From contig JAESUZ010004803.1 of the NCBI GenBank assembly GCA_017311185.1, positions 62,001 to 126,000 of the forward strand: a stretch of DNA of 64,000 nucleotides, given 5' to 3'. This DNA comes from Proteles cristata cristata. Taxonomy: Eukaryota > Chordata > Mammalia > Carnivora > Hyaenidae. Both the position numbers and the translations under genes were made by a program. This document shows, piece after piece, positions 45,109 through 55,803 of this stretch. Position 1 is the stretch's first letter; the number at the start of each line of letters is the position of its first letter. Below the pieces are notes generated by a model. It was not told where the DNA came from, did not search any database, and was given only the letters and a program-made list of their open reading frames with translations.

Positions 45109-46739
45109 CACACACATACACACACCCTTCAGTATTCCCAATCCACTGCCTCATAGACTGAGGTAGCTGAAAACTTGATTAAGGCACTAGGAAGCACCGA
45201 AGTTAATCTATTTTGATGAAGGAATCACAGAAGAGGCTCCTGACTCTAGGAGCCCAGACTGTGTGACTAGCAGCCTGATCAGACCCAGGGATTCATGAAA
45301 GTAATTTCTTTTCTTCTATGAAGTACTCATCCCATCAGGAGAGCTTGGGAGAACAGGAGAGAGAATTTAAACTCATTTGGCAAGAGAATGATACTTGGTA
45401 TTGGCAACAGTAGCAGAATTGTGTTGTACAGGAACATACAACTGTCTGTGCATTACCTTTTGTCCCAATGACCAAGTGATAAATTATACAAATGTGGTTG
45501 TGACTATAAGGTTTATTTACTGAACTTTCTGATTCACTGAAATTAATTAAGCCACCTTTACTCATAACAGACCCCAGGGTTTCCTGATCTCTACCACTTC
45601 CAGCACTCTACAGGTGGTCATAATATTAAATTGTGACTAAATGAGAGGATGACTATATCTTTGTGAGATACCATACTCAAATTCACAGTGAGCTTCAGCT
45701 AGCACTCAGGACTTGGGTACCAAGTTTTAAACATTACAGAAAATGCATCCATTTTGTTTCCAAAAGGCAGAATAAAACATATATAAAACTTCAGGTGATT
45801 TCTGACACCCTTTAATAAAATATTAAATTGAATCAAATCCTTCTTAAGTCGCTGGCAGACAAGTCATGAAATACCAAATGATGAAGCTGGAAGTTTTTCT
45901 TTAGCCTAAAAATCTCGAGCAACTGCTTTTGGCTGCTACTGCTAACGTGACAAGAGGTCAGTAGTGTGTAATTTGACATTAATGCCTCGGTCTCATTCAT
46001 TTTCTCAGCCTTAGTGTCAAACAGGAACTAGATGCTTGCTCAATGAGTAAATTCATGAATGAATGAATACTATAAAATATTAACCTGTTATTATTCCATT
46101 AGAAGTGTAATGTAAAACTTATCAGGCAAGTTCCAAAACTTTATTTTTCTTTTATATACCCTATAATGTAAGAACCAAATTATTAAATTTAAATTTTAAA
46201 TTGTTAAATTTTAAATTCAATCATGCTTCCTAACTCAAACCTCACCAAGTACAGTTACAAAAGACTTCAGCTAGAGTATGTGAACATGTGTAGTAATTTT
46301 CAAAAGAGGGCAAGGGTCACTGCCCATGTTGAAAACATGTCCTTGCCCTCTCCAATCGAATAAGAGAACTTATAACAGCCTCTATTTTTGTATAGGTACA
46401 ATAACATTATGCTATGCCTAAAGCTCAAGACTCTCATAATCTAATCTAGATTGACCTAACCAACATTTTCCCTCAAACATGTACTTCCTTGTTCTTCTTC
46501 AATTACATATTTTGGAGCCGGCAAAAATATATTAGAACTTCTTAAAACTCAATTTAAACATAATCCTAACAATATGAGCTTTTCTTAGAATTTCTAAAAT
46601 TCACTTTTTTATATGTTTTAATTACAAACATTTCTGAATTAACAAAAATATGTGCAAGTAGGCTTCTATACAAAAATAACATAGTTGTAGCAACATGAAC
46701 TAAGATAATTCCTAACATGTACCTTCTATGCAGCCAGGA
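44801..46739. other. Intronic sequence with a compound microsatellite
   Basis: It contains the (CT)n(CA)n tract at 45041-45124. The rest, including 45830-46030, shows no transposon that I recognise. No gene is seen. Confidence 0.45.
45041..45124. repeat. Compound (CT)n(CA)n microsatellite
   Basis: About 28 bp of CT followed directly by about 30 bp of CA, then imperfect ACTCAC/ACATAC units. It is likely length-variable. Confidence 0.95.
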
Positions 46740-47060
46740 TGGTCTCCTTACTATGCAAATACTTATTTAGACTTTGCCTCATGCTCTTTCCCTTGAGCTA
46801 AATGTCCTCTCTTCTTAACTCTACCTGTCTAAAGTCCACCTATCTTTCACAAGGCTCAACATAACTCCTACCTAAATCTGGCCTATATTCATCTCTACTT
46901 TTCCTATTACACTTGGCAAATTATAATGTTTCACTTAACACTTCTTTCCATATTGTCTCTGAGTTACTCTTAAGTTTTATTCGTATAAATGTTATCTCAC
47001 TAATTAAGTTATTAGTTCATTGACAGGAGGGACAGTGTCTTTCGAAGGGTACAGGTCAGT
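46740..47060 (+). repeat. L2 3' end, plus
   Basis: CTTTCACAAGGCTCAACATA, TACACTTGGCAAATTATAAT and CATTGACAGGAGGGACAGTG follow the L2 3' portion. Confidence 0.75.
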
Positions 47061-48186
47061 TATTTTGTAGAATGTCTTTCAGTTTGTTTTGGCTAGTGTT
47101 TTCTCATAATTACAGAGAATTAGGAATTCTTGCAAAGAATATCACAAAGGTGAGTCCCTTCTCATCACATGTTATCAGGAAATACATGATTATCAACATG
47201 ATTTATCTGTCTATATTAAGCTTGATCACTTTGTTGAAACGATGTCTGTCCATTTCTCAACTGTAAAGTTAGTTTTTTCCTCTTTACAGACTCTCTTCTT
47301 TAGAAGCAAATCATTAAATCCAACAGACACTTACAGGGACAAAAGTTAAGTTCTATCTCCTAGACAAAGACAAAGAAGTATCAAAGATTTTGTGGACATA
47401 AACTAAAACCACCGCAACAATTCATTAATAAATATTATGGGAGAGATGCTTTGAATCTATGCAAATATCCAGTTTTACATTAAGCTCTCACTGACTTATT
47501 TTAACACTGATTAGTAGACCTTGCTTACAGGTCTGATTTTAACACTGATTAGTAGACCTTGCTTACAGCAAGAACACTGCTGTGTTCTAATGGTGATTTG
47601 GGACACTATGTTAATATTCTGCCATTCTTTGTCTAGCATGAAACTAAACAGAGTAGGCAATCAATATTAACTGAATTTCAAGAAACCTTTATGTAAAATA
47701 AAATTAGATGGCAAAAGGTAGGGAAGTTCAAGGCAAATATGTATTTTGGCAGTTGTGCTATTCTTATGTCTTACGTCTTGATTGATGAAAAGGAAATTGA
47801 AAGAAAAAGAATTAACTGCCTCACCTCTAAAACTGGGAAAACTTCCGGGAGAAAGTCGAACAATAATAATAGTCATATAGTGCCTGAGAGTTTATAAAGT
47901 GCACTCATATTCATCATTCAGAATTTGAAAAGCTCTCTGAAGAGAAAATCAAGGTGAGGGAGATAAAAAAAACTTTCTAAGTTTGTGAAAAAGAACTATT
48001 AAATCATGAATTGGAAAATTAGGCATAAAACGAAGTTAAGGTTAACAAGGAAAAGCAAAAGTAAAGGCAAAGAAGAAACAGATACAATAGAAAAATAGTG
48101 CAAATCTTTAAACCAGGTGGTAAAGTTGATTTAATGCATAGCATGAAACCAAGATGACTTAGACTACTTAAGAGTATATGGTTAAA
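47061..48186. other. Intronic sequence with a 33-bp direct repeat
   Basis: A two-copy repeat at 47498-47568. Otherwise no family is recognised, and its right end carries the first target-site copy of a short L1 insertion. Confidence 0.45.
47498..47568. repeat. 33-bp direct repeat, period 38
   Basis: The unit beginning ATTTTAACACTGATTAGTAG occurs at 47498-47530 and 47536-47568, identical over 33 bp, with 5 bp between. Confidence 0.92.
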
Positions 48187-48264
48187 GTGGAAACTAACTT
48201 GACAATAAACTATTTGTAAAAAAAATAAATAAATAAAATAAAATCTGATTGGGATGGGAAAAAA
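48187..48264 (+). mobile_element. 78-bp L1 3' tail with 17-bp target-site duplication and second A run
   Basis: GTGGAAACTAACTTGACAAT, then AAACTATTTGTAAAAAAAAT is the last ~40 nt of L1 with its tail. TCTGATTGGGATGGG and a second A run follow. AAGAGTATATGGTTAAA occurs exactly at 48170-48186 and 48265-48281. Confidence 0.92.
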
Positions 48265-48469
48265 AAGAGTATATGGTTAAAATAATGAAGAATGTCATTA
48301 AAATAAGCATTAAGAATAGATTTACAAGACTATGCACTGAAACTAAAAAAGGAATAGAATCTTCACATACAAAATCACTCATTTCTTCATTAGTCACCTC
48401 CATTTTCCCAGGCGTTTAACAATGTTCTTAACCCAATATATATCCAAAATTATTTGCTGAAGCTCTAGA

Positions 48470-49020
48470 TAATACTAGACATTTCAGAATATACAATAAT
48501 TAGATATGGTCCCTTCCTATAAAGAATTTGCATTCTAACTGAAAAGGTAAAACATTTAACAGAAAGGAAAAGTTTTCATATACCTGTGAAGAGTTAAAGG
48601 GCAAAACAAGGCCAAAGAAGCTGAAAAGAACAATATAAAGAGTAAAAGCTACAATGGACTACAGAAAGAAGAGATCACTATGCATGCTCAGGAAAGGCCT
48701 TATGAATATAAGGGGCATTTGCAATGGGCCTTCAGGAATTGGGTAGGGGGTGAGATTTGAATAGAGCCAAGAGAAAGGCAATCAAAACAAAGATACCTGG
48801 CTGAGCAAAGGTATAGGACTGAAATAATGAAGGTGCTCTAAGGAAACAATGAAAATCAAGAGGGACAGTAATAAAAAATACGAAAACACATAATGCAAAA
48901 TGTAAGCTTAACTTAAAATGTGAAAAGCTTTGAATGTCAAGTTGAGGAGTTTGAAAATTTTCTGAAAGCAATCCAAAAATAATCAGAATTTCTGAGCAAA
49001 AGAGTGATATAATATGTATG
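48470..49020 (-). repeat. L2-like segment, minus
   Basis: TAGATATGGTCCCTTCCTAT, AAAGAATTTGCATTCTAACT, then AGGCCTTATGAATATAAGG and GTGAAAAGCTTTGAATGTCA follow reverse-oriented L2. Confidence 0.65.
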
Positions 49021-49669
49021 ATATTTTAGATATTAAGCTGACTTTTGATGGCATAATAAATGGTGTATACAAAAGGTAAGGCAAAAGGCAAGATTCCAAG
49101 GTATAAAAAACAATCCTATTTTATTTCTTACATCATCACCATGTTTGTATGGAATTCAAGCTGCTTAAGCATAGAGTAGATAACTGTATTAAAAGAGTAA
49201 CCAAAGACTCTCCCAAAGTGATACATAAACAATGGTTTTAGAAAATTAGAGAAAATGCAGTGGCATTAAAGTGCTTAAAAAGTATTTGGAAAATAGATGC
49301 CACATGACTTGTTAATTGCTCTATTAATTCAGGGGGAAACAATAACAAATCACATCAAGGTGGCTATATGAATACATTAACTATAAAAGTATATATTACC
49401 CAAGTACTATTGGTTAATTTTACTCTTAGCATATAACAAAACTAAAGATCTTCTCTCATTACCACAAAAAAGGTAAGCCACCCTATGTTCTCCACCTCGA
49501 TCCCTTAAAGACAATTCTCCCTACATTCACTTAATCCTTTTTACCAATTCCCCAATTCTACCTCCTTTCTTATGTATAAACTTCTGTCTCATCAAATCTT
49601 ATTCACTCATTAATCCCACCTTAAAACATTAAATGCTATAAATATTCCAAAATTGCCTTCATAAAAGTT
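49021..49669. other. Unannotated intronic sequence
   Basis: AT-rich, no family recognised. Confidence 0.4.
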
Positions 49670-49895
49670 AAGAGCCTTAGCCTTTATATAGTGCTTTGTA
49701 ACCGACAAAATATTTTACACATATGACATCTTAAAAGCCTGACAGAAGCACTGCACAGCAGGTATTATCATCATCCATATGCTATAGAGAAGCAGCAAGC
49801 CCAGGGCCACACAATCAAAAGTGATAGAGTGAAGCCTGCAATACAGGCTTTCTAAATACAAATTCCATATTCTCTTAACTATAACATTCAGTTTC
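49670..49895 (-). repeat. MIR, minus
   Basis: ATATAGTGCTTTGTAACCGA, AGCAGGTATTATCATCATCC, AGCAAGCCCAGGGCCACACA and CATATTCTCTTAACTATAAC follow MIR in reverse. Confidence 0.82.
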
Positions 49896-52170
49896 ATAAT
49901 ATGCCAGTAGGGTATCTTATTACTCAAAATGTATTTTTTTAAATAAGGTGCTTATGCCCAAGTGCCTATTAAAGGGCTGTTTACTTAGATCTAATTATTT
50001 TTAAGATGTTCATGATGAGATAATTATTACTGGATAAAGTGACAACTGAAGTATAATGTTTGCAAAATTTCTAAGACTATACCAAAAACATTTTTGCCTT
50101 AAATTCTGTAGTGCAACATGCAACAACAAAGACAATATGGGTGATTTAAGGATTTCTGAGCATCAAAAGGCAGAAATAGGGCATTTTTACTCTCTTTAAC
50201 TCTGTTAAGACCTCAAATACTGATATAGTTCAGAGCATCTTATTACTGGGGAGACATAAATCAAAAGGAGTTAGCTAGGAGCAGTAAAATAGATTAGTGT
50301 CTGGAAGTACTGATTTTAAAGAAAGTTTTAAAGGAATTAAATCCAAGTAGTCTAGATAAAAAACAGCTATGAGGAAACCTTTTTTTTTTTTTTTTGAAGT
50401 TGACACTCACAGGAAAGACAGAAATTATTTTGAGGTCTAGAAAATGCAAAATCAACATCATCATCATCATCATAAATATTTAGAGAGTAATGTACTTATA
50501 AAAGGAAAATCCAGGATAAATATGCTGTCAAAAACCTATGGGATAGAACTCTCTCCTGTAAGTGTGATAAAAACTACATTCCTAGAGATATTTAATACCA
50601 GGTTGGACAAAACAAGAAAAGGATTCCATATGGAATGATCCTGTACTGGGCCCTGAAGTGATGGGAATATTGAAGATGACCTCTTAGATCTTTTCCGTTT
50701 CTGATTTTTTTCTAAATGCTATGAAGTTTTATGGGGCACGGACTTCTGCCAATTTCCTTTCTCCCCATGATGCCCACTTTCTACTTTCACAAAGGGAAAC
50801 AAATTGTATCCTTCATTTTAAGCAGATCTCATGTTCTCAATGAATTGGTAATATAATCCTAGTACATGTTTGGGAGAAAAGGACCAATTTCTTTAACTCA
50901 TAGTGGTCCTTTTTACCTCAGTGGTTCTTGGAGCTCATACATTTTTTCACAAACCAAAGAAGTAGTTCACATGGATTCAAAGAAGAGCTGTTTCATCAGG
51001 AAAAACAGTAATATTCTCCCCTCTCATGTCTGAGCACAGAGCTGACAGTGACCCTGGGAGCTATAAGGTCCTGGGTCAAATTACCATCAGAGCTGCTGTT
51101 CAGGATTATCTTTTACCTTTCAGCATTTTATGCTAAGTGACAGCAAAATCTATTACAATCCAAATTTTTATGGTAATGACATTTACCTTTGAAAAGATGT
51201 CACTTTAAACTCCTATATACTTTGGCAAATGTTATAAAACTAAGTCCTATTCGTGCTTTAACCCCAAGACAGCCTTGCTCTCTTTCTCCATTCTGGCACT
51301 TAAGAAAAAAAAAGTTTCTCAGCCACTCTTGAAATAGATCTCTCCAGAATTCCCATTCAGTGAAACCCCAGAATATACAACGACATTTCCTAGTTTTGCT
51401 GATTTATGAGGACAAGATGTAACAAAATCCAGGAAGCTCTAAGAACCTGTACTTGAGCCCTTTAAAAATAAAACTGGAGCTCACTTATGAGAAGAGACAG
51501 CAGGGCAGAGATAACCAACCCTCCAAGAATGGACACCAATACCTCTTTTATACAATCTAAACAGCCTCAGTAGCTGAGGATCCACCGATTCCTATCTTGA
51601 CTATTTGAAAGACTTATGTCTCCCTCCCCACAAAGAAAGTTCATATATATTAACACTATATCCTCTAGACAAAACTTTAAAATGTCATTTTCATTTCTTC
51701 CTAGTAAAAATGAAACTGTTCAAACCTAAAAAAATTGGCTTCTCACACTGTAATATTAGATTTGGAGTTTCAAAGCCCTTCCAACACTTAACTATTTGGT
51801 CCTGGCAAGAAAGAAGGCTGGCATTTATAATCTCCTTTTAAAACAGAAAAAAGAATGTGACATTAGGCAGTCTGAAGGAGAACCCACTGCGGAGATTTTC
51901 AAACCTTCTCTAACAAAGGTCCAATCTAAAAGATATTGTCCAGAAAACTTTAGAGTGGGTTTCAAAAGAGGCTGAATCACCCATATCCTCATCTCAAGAA
52001 AGCAAGAAATAAGAAAAAACAAAAACAAAAAAACACACAACAAAGGCACTTTTCTAGAGTTTTAGTAATGAAACGTGACCCTAACCCTTTAGTAGCCTAT
52101 GAACCTGTCTGAATTTTCTCAAGAAACCCTCTTATCTCCCCACAGGTCTAGCCTGCTAATTGTTCTGGCT
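49896..52170. other. Repeat-poor intronic sequence next to exon 2
   Basis: About 2.3 kb with only a T run (50380-50396) and a (CAT)n at 50455-50473. No transposon family is recognised. No exon is supported. Confidence 0.45.
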
Positions 52171-52438
52171 ACCAGTTCTCGGCCTTGGAGCGCAGCCGCC
52201 CAGCGAAAGGCCCGGCAGCCTGGACCAGGACAAACTGGTGACTCCCTTTGCGTAATCACGTCAGAAGTCCCAAACTCCGGTGTCCCCTAGCCTGCAGCTA
52301 CCAACTTTCAGAGGAGCTTCTACCAGGCTCTTCTCCAAGTCTTCTGCCCACCCGCCCTTCCCCCACCACACAGAGCGAGAGTTCACTCCTATTCCTTAAA
52401 CTTCCCCCATCCTGCTAGACTTGAAGCAAGTTTCTCAC

Positions 52439-52596
52439 CATCCTCATAGTTTTTGAGATAGTAATCCGGGCCGGGGCCCCCGCGACTTTTCGCCGGGTTT
52501 CTCAAGTTCTGGAACTGCAGGAAGTCGGTCCTTTTGCCCCCGAAGCGCAGAAAGGCGGGCGAAAGTCCCCGAGCCAGGGTCACCAGACGCTTGGAG
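52439..52596 (-). CDS. HPSE2: HPSE2 coding exon 2 (residues 97-149)
   Basis: This 158-nt exon completes the Ser codon opened by exon 1 (AG|C) and encodes SSKRLVTLARGLSPAFLRFG followed by GKRTDFLQFQNLRNP and PDYYLKNYED, ending on the first G of the next Asp codon. The LSPAFLRFGG motif is the hallmark of the heparanase family N-terminal region (heparanase has a very similar LSPAYLRFGG). The acceptor is a strong pyrimidine tract with CCCCTACAG. The donor is G|GTGAGA. No stop or indel is present. It lies inside a CpG-rich region, which is unusual for an internal exon. The reading frame stays open upstream through the acceptor into intron 1 (see the alternative 5' exon entry). Confidence 0.97.
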
Positions 52597-52739
52597 CTGT
52601 AGGGGTAGAAAAAGAGAGAGGAAAGGATCCGGGGCGGGGGGGAGGCGACCGGGCGCGGGGCACCGACCATGGCTCTCTCCCCACTCTCCGTGAGCAACCC
52701 GGCGAAGGCTACGGGCCGTGTCCGCCCCCAGCCCGCCAT
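52439..52739 (-). other. Possible alternative first coding exon extending exon 2 into intron 1
   Basis: In the exon 2 frame the minus strand stays open upstream of the acceptor to ATG codons at 52739 and 52670. The second has a strong context (GCC before, G after). Because intron 1 ends in AG, the codon at the junction is AGC, so the read-through protein keeps the same serine as the spliced one. The extension would give 47 or 24 residues rich in Pro, Arg and Gly instead of the signal peptide. It lies in the CpG-rich region with GC boxes. No transcript evidence is available, and GC-rich DNA often stays open by chance. Confidence 0.25.
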
Positions 52740-55513
52740 CCGCGCCGGCCCCGGCGTCTCGCGTGCGCCTGGCTCCCGGGGCTACGCCTCCTGCGCCCTG
52801 CGGGCCGCGCGGCCCCCTCCCTCAGACAACCCGACGCCGCTCGCCAAAGGTACTTCTTCCCAAACGTTAGTCTGTTTGTTAACACAGTGCGTGTGGGGGG
52901 CCGGGGGTGAGCACTTCTGCTGAGACGGGGCTTAGGCGCAGTCGCCCAGCTTCTGCCACTGCCGGGAAAGCGCTCCTGGCGGAGACGCGCAGCGCGCGGA
53001 CTGCCGAGCTCCGACTTTTGCCAAACTTACTGGCTGGAAGCCGGAATCTGCGTCCCCTGCCCCAGGGGCACTGCAACCTCTGTGAAGAAGGTGAAACCTG
53101 CCTCCTTTCTTTCAGACCAGATTCCTGAGTTCAGGTTGGTTTTTTTTAATGCTAAAGTTGAGCTTCCTTTAATACTATCTTCTAACAACCAGCTCACTAA
53201 CAAGGGGCGAGAGATTTCCGGAGTGAATCCTTGCTTTTCTGAGAACTTTCCCCATCCCTGCTTTGTACGGTAAAAGCAATGTCTCTTTGGCCCCTTAAAT
53301 TCAGCCTGATCTCAGGAGGGGTAACATCCTCCTCTCCACTCTCCGACTTCAACTCCATCTTTTCCTTCCTACGTGGGCCCCTTTGGAAGTTAGCTCTAGG
53401 AAAAGTGAAGTTTGCAGAAATGTGGACCTGCTCGTCTGAGGCCACTCGAGGAGCATCGGAACACCAGCATTTACGTTTATTTAAGTTCAGGATTTCCATA
53501 AGTAGTTTTAAAAGCCAAACGCTACTTCAGGAAGGGGTGAAGAAGGAGCGGAGTAAGTGCTCTTAGCCCCAAAGAATTTAAATCCGGATCTGTTAAGTTA
53601 CTTTTAACGCTTTACTGGCTCAGGTTCTGAAAATCCAAATCCAAATGGAGAAATTACAGAAAGTCATAAAGGAGGTAGGTGGGCATGAGAGAAAAAAGCT
53701 GGGGACTCCAATTTCGGGGAGTTCCTGACAAAAGCCGCGCGTGGCCGCCCCAAGAAGTCCGGTGGCGGGGGACGTCGTTTGGCGAGGACTCCAGGACTGC
53801 GTTCTGGGACGTGCGCCGGCAGGGCGTCACGCGGGCCCACGGCGCGGGCAGAGGAGACCTCCGCGCGAGTGCAGCCCCGCGGAAAAGGCATTTCCAACAA
53901 CCGTCCGACCGGAAGCCTATACAGCTAATGCAAATGCGCCCTGCTACGGCTTCTTCCCCGAAAAGCTTCCTTCCAAAATCCTTTAAGCAGCAAGCATTTA
54001 ACAAGATGGTTTAAAAAGAAAGGAAGGTAGGAGAAAGAAGCCTGAGGGCGTCCGCGCAACAGGAGTAGTGCAGTGCAGGTGGGGCGTGTGTTTAGCGAAC
54101 CCCCGTCACCCCCACCAACAGACGAGCTTAGAGACGCGCTCCGCTGCACGGCAGAACTTCCGAGGGGGAAGCCCGGCGGCGCAGAGCTCTTCCCGCCTTC
54201 CCAGCGGAGGCACGGGCAGCAACCGAAACAGCCGCAGCGACAGCAACACCAGCCGCTCGGTTCTCCCGCAACGCTGGCTCCACGTGGAAGGAGCGCTCCG
54301 CGTGGCGCCTCCCGCTACCTGCCGCGTCCTCTGACCCGGCCGAGGCCCCGGCCGTCCCGCACAGCCGAAGAGCGGGAGCGCGCCAGCAGCAAAGCGGATT
54401 TCGCAAGGAGTGAAAGATACTCACGACAGACGCGGGGCGGACGCGGCCTCCCGGCAGAAGAGTGGGACTGGGAGAGCGCTCAGGGCTCTTTGGGGAAGCC
54501 CACAGCTGAGGCTCCAATTCGGAGGGAATTTTTAAAAACTCAACACTTGGATTCGACATTGCAGACGATTTATTTATTTTTTGCACTGGAACTGTCCCTG
54601 AAGGGAAGGGATCATAGTTGCCTAACTGCTACACAGTAACAACCCAGGGAGAGAGTGAGCCCAATTAGATTTCAAGCCCTTGAGTAAGGGGGGAGTCCAT
54701 GGTACAAACCACGCGGTTCAGTAATCCGCTGGTGCCAGGTTCAAACCTCCGGAACATCCCCGGAGTATTTCTAGGACCCCTTCCGCTCTTCTTATATACC
54801 CCATGACTGGAGCGAGAATTTTTTTCCTTTGAAGAAAAACTAAACTATGCAGTTACCGCAGGAGATTTAAGTAGGAGGGACTGGGGGGCCTTTCGGTCTA
54901 TAAAAAAGCCTCTTACAAAGTCCTGATGTCTGCAGAGGACAGCAGAGTATATACAAGAAAACTTCAAAAATCCGATCTAACTTGCCCACCGTTCAAACCT
55001 CTGCCTAAATTCGTTTTCTGTCTGGGAGTGGGAGAGAACGGACAAATCAATCTCTTCGTGGAAAATTCCACTTTTGTGCGACCCCCCGCTTCAACACTCA
55101 CGGGCACACACTCTCACACACACACACACATCTATTCCTCTCGGGTCTTTGTTGCTCGAGACCTTTTCTTCGCTTTTGTAACTGCCCTGAACCTCTTGTT
55201 TCTTTTTCAGAAGGAGAAGGGGAGGCTAATTGTGGATATATGTAAGCACAACATTTTTTCAGTCATAACTGATAAGTTTCTGAAATGCCTTCTGCATTGC
55301 AAACATGTGCATCTTAATAGAAAACATTGCTTTTCTCAATCACCAGTTAAAGCCTCACAACAAATATTCCAGGAGAAGGAAAACCTCTTTTCTTCTTTGT
55401 GAGATGCGCTTGGCTTATTTTCTTCTTCTTCTTTCCCCTTTGGAATGGGGGATAGGAAGAGGGAGGAGGGTGTTACTTAAAAAAATAATGATCCATGGAA
55501 GCCCCTGCCTTAC
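52597..55513 (-). other. HPSE2 intron 1 (2.9 kb), repeat-free
   Basis: Bounded by TTAAG|GTAAGG after exon 1 and CCCCTACAG before exon 2. It contains two CpG-rich blocks and no recognisable transposon. Numerous open frames on both strands at 52.6-54.6 kb overlap one another and follow GC content, so I do not call them genes. Confidence 0.85.
53690..54480. promoter_or_regulatory. Second CpG-rich block within HPSE2 intron 1
   Basis: CpG-dense from about 53730 (GCGCGTGGCCGCCCC) to 54470 (GACGCGGGGCGGACGCGG). It has GC-box-like GGGGCGG and CAG-rich/CGG-like stretches but no splice-supported exon. It is likely part of the regulatory CpG island cluster of HPSE2. Confidence 0.7.
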
Positions 55514-55803
55514 CTTAAGAAATCGAGCCAGCCATCATGAATGATGGACGGATCCAGCTGCAGAGAGAGGAAGTTCTCATTGACTGTCCTGACTGGGTTC
55601 TTGGTGCTCACATCAAGTAGAATCAGGGTCTTTTCCTTCAAACCTGGAGCTCTGTCTACAGGCAAGGGTCTCCTGTCTCCAGCATGGGAGGAAAGGGAGA
55701 AATGGAGCAATAGAGCCAAGAAGAGAGCCACCGGGGCTAGGCACGAGGGGGGGCGGGAGTTGCTAGAGGGCATGGCTTCAGGAAAGGCACAGAGCACCCT
55801 CAT
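55514..55803 (-). CDS. HPSE2: HPSE2 coding exon 1 (start codon, signal peptide, residues 1-96)
   Basis: The ATG at 55803-55801 is the first in frame after a TAG at 55854-55852, and the encoded start MRVLCAFPEAMPSSNSRPP matches HPSE2. A hydrophobic stretch at residues 22-38 (LAPVALFLALLLHFSLS) is the signal peptide core, with probable cleavage near SSHAG (38-42), so the product is secreted. The rest (PLPVDRAPGLKEKTLILLDV, then VRTVNENFLSLQLDPSIIHD) is the start of the mature protein, equivalent to the heparanase 8-kDa subunit region. The exon ends in TTCTTAAG|GTAAGG, giving 290 nt of coding sequence that leaves two bases for exon 2. The start codon has a weak context (T at -3, A at +4), while Met11 has G at -3. 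No lesion is present. Confidence 0.97.

Larger units (their letters stand above)
3513..52438 (-). other. HPSE2 intron 2 (48.9 kb)
   Basis: The intron is bounded by G|GTGAGA at the exon 2 end (52438-52433, minus) and TTTTTGTAG at the exon 3 start. It holds nested L1, HAL1, carnivore SINE, MIR, L2 and hAT-type repeats, listed separately, plus unannotated stretches. No coding exon of another gene was recognised on either strand. The many 60-130 codon open frames are L1 remnants, SINE tails or chance. Confidence 0.9.
52180..52990. promoter_or_regulatory. CpG-rich region over HPSE2 exon 2 and the start of intron 1
   Basis: After 50 kb of AT-rich sequence the composition switches sharply. CpG-dense motifs such as GGGGCCCCCGCGACTTTTCG, ATCCGGGGCGGGG and GCGACCGGGCGCGGGG cluster at 52460-52830. 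GC boxes (GGGGCGGGG) are visible. The limits are by eye. It spans exon 2 rather than the exon 1 start codon 3 kb away. Confidence 0.75.
1..55803 (-). other. HPSE2: HPSE2 gene, 5' portion (exons 1-3 and introns 1-3, 3' end outside window)
   Basis: Three coding exons on the minus strand join to give the first 203 residues of heparanase-2, out of about 592 in the mammalian family. Heparanase-2 is a secreted paralogue of heparanase. It binds heparan sulfate strongly, lacks the endoglucuronidase activity and opposes heparanase. Loss in humans causes urofacial (Ochoa) syndrome. The long intron 2 (about 49 kb) fits the very large size of this locus in other mammals. The minus orientation means transcription runs from about 56 kb towards base 1. 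The right-hand limit given here is the start codon; the transcription start is not known. No second coding gene is seen in the introns, only repeats and one retropseudogene. Confidence 0.95.

Noticed and set aside
53654..54004. Several 80-116 codon frames on both strands
   Set aside because: Same reasons as above. They are mutual shadows in CpG-rich sequence.
54073..54639. A 188-codon open frame on the plus strand in the intron 1 CpG-rich block
   Set aside because: It overlaps other long frames on both strands, has low-complexity Arg/Pro/Ser/Gln content, matches no protein I know and has no splice or promoter support. Long frames are expected in GC-rich DNA.
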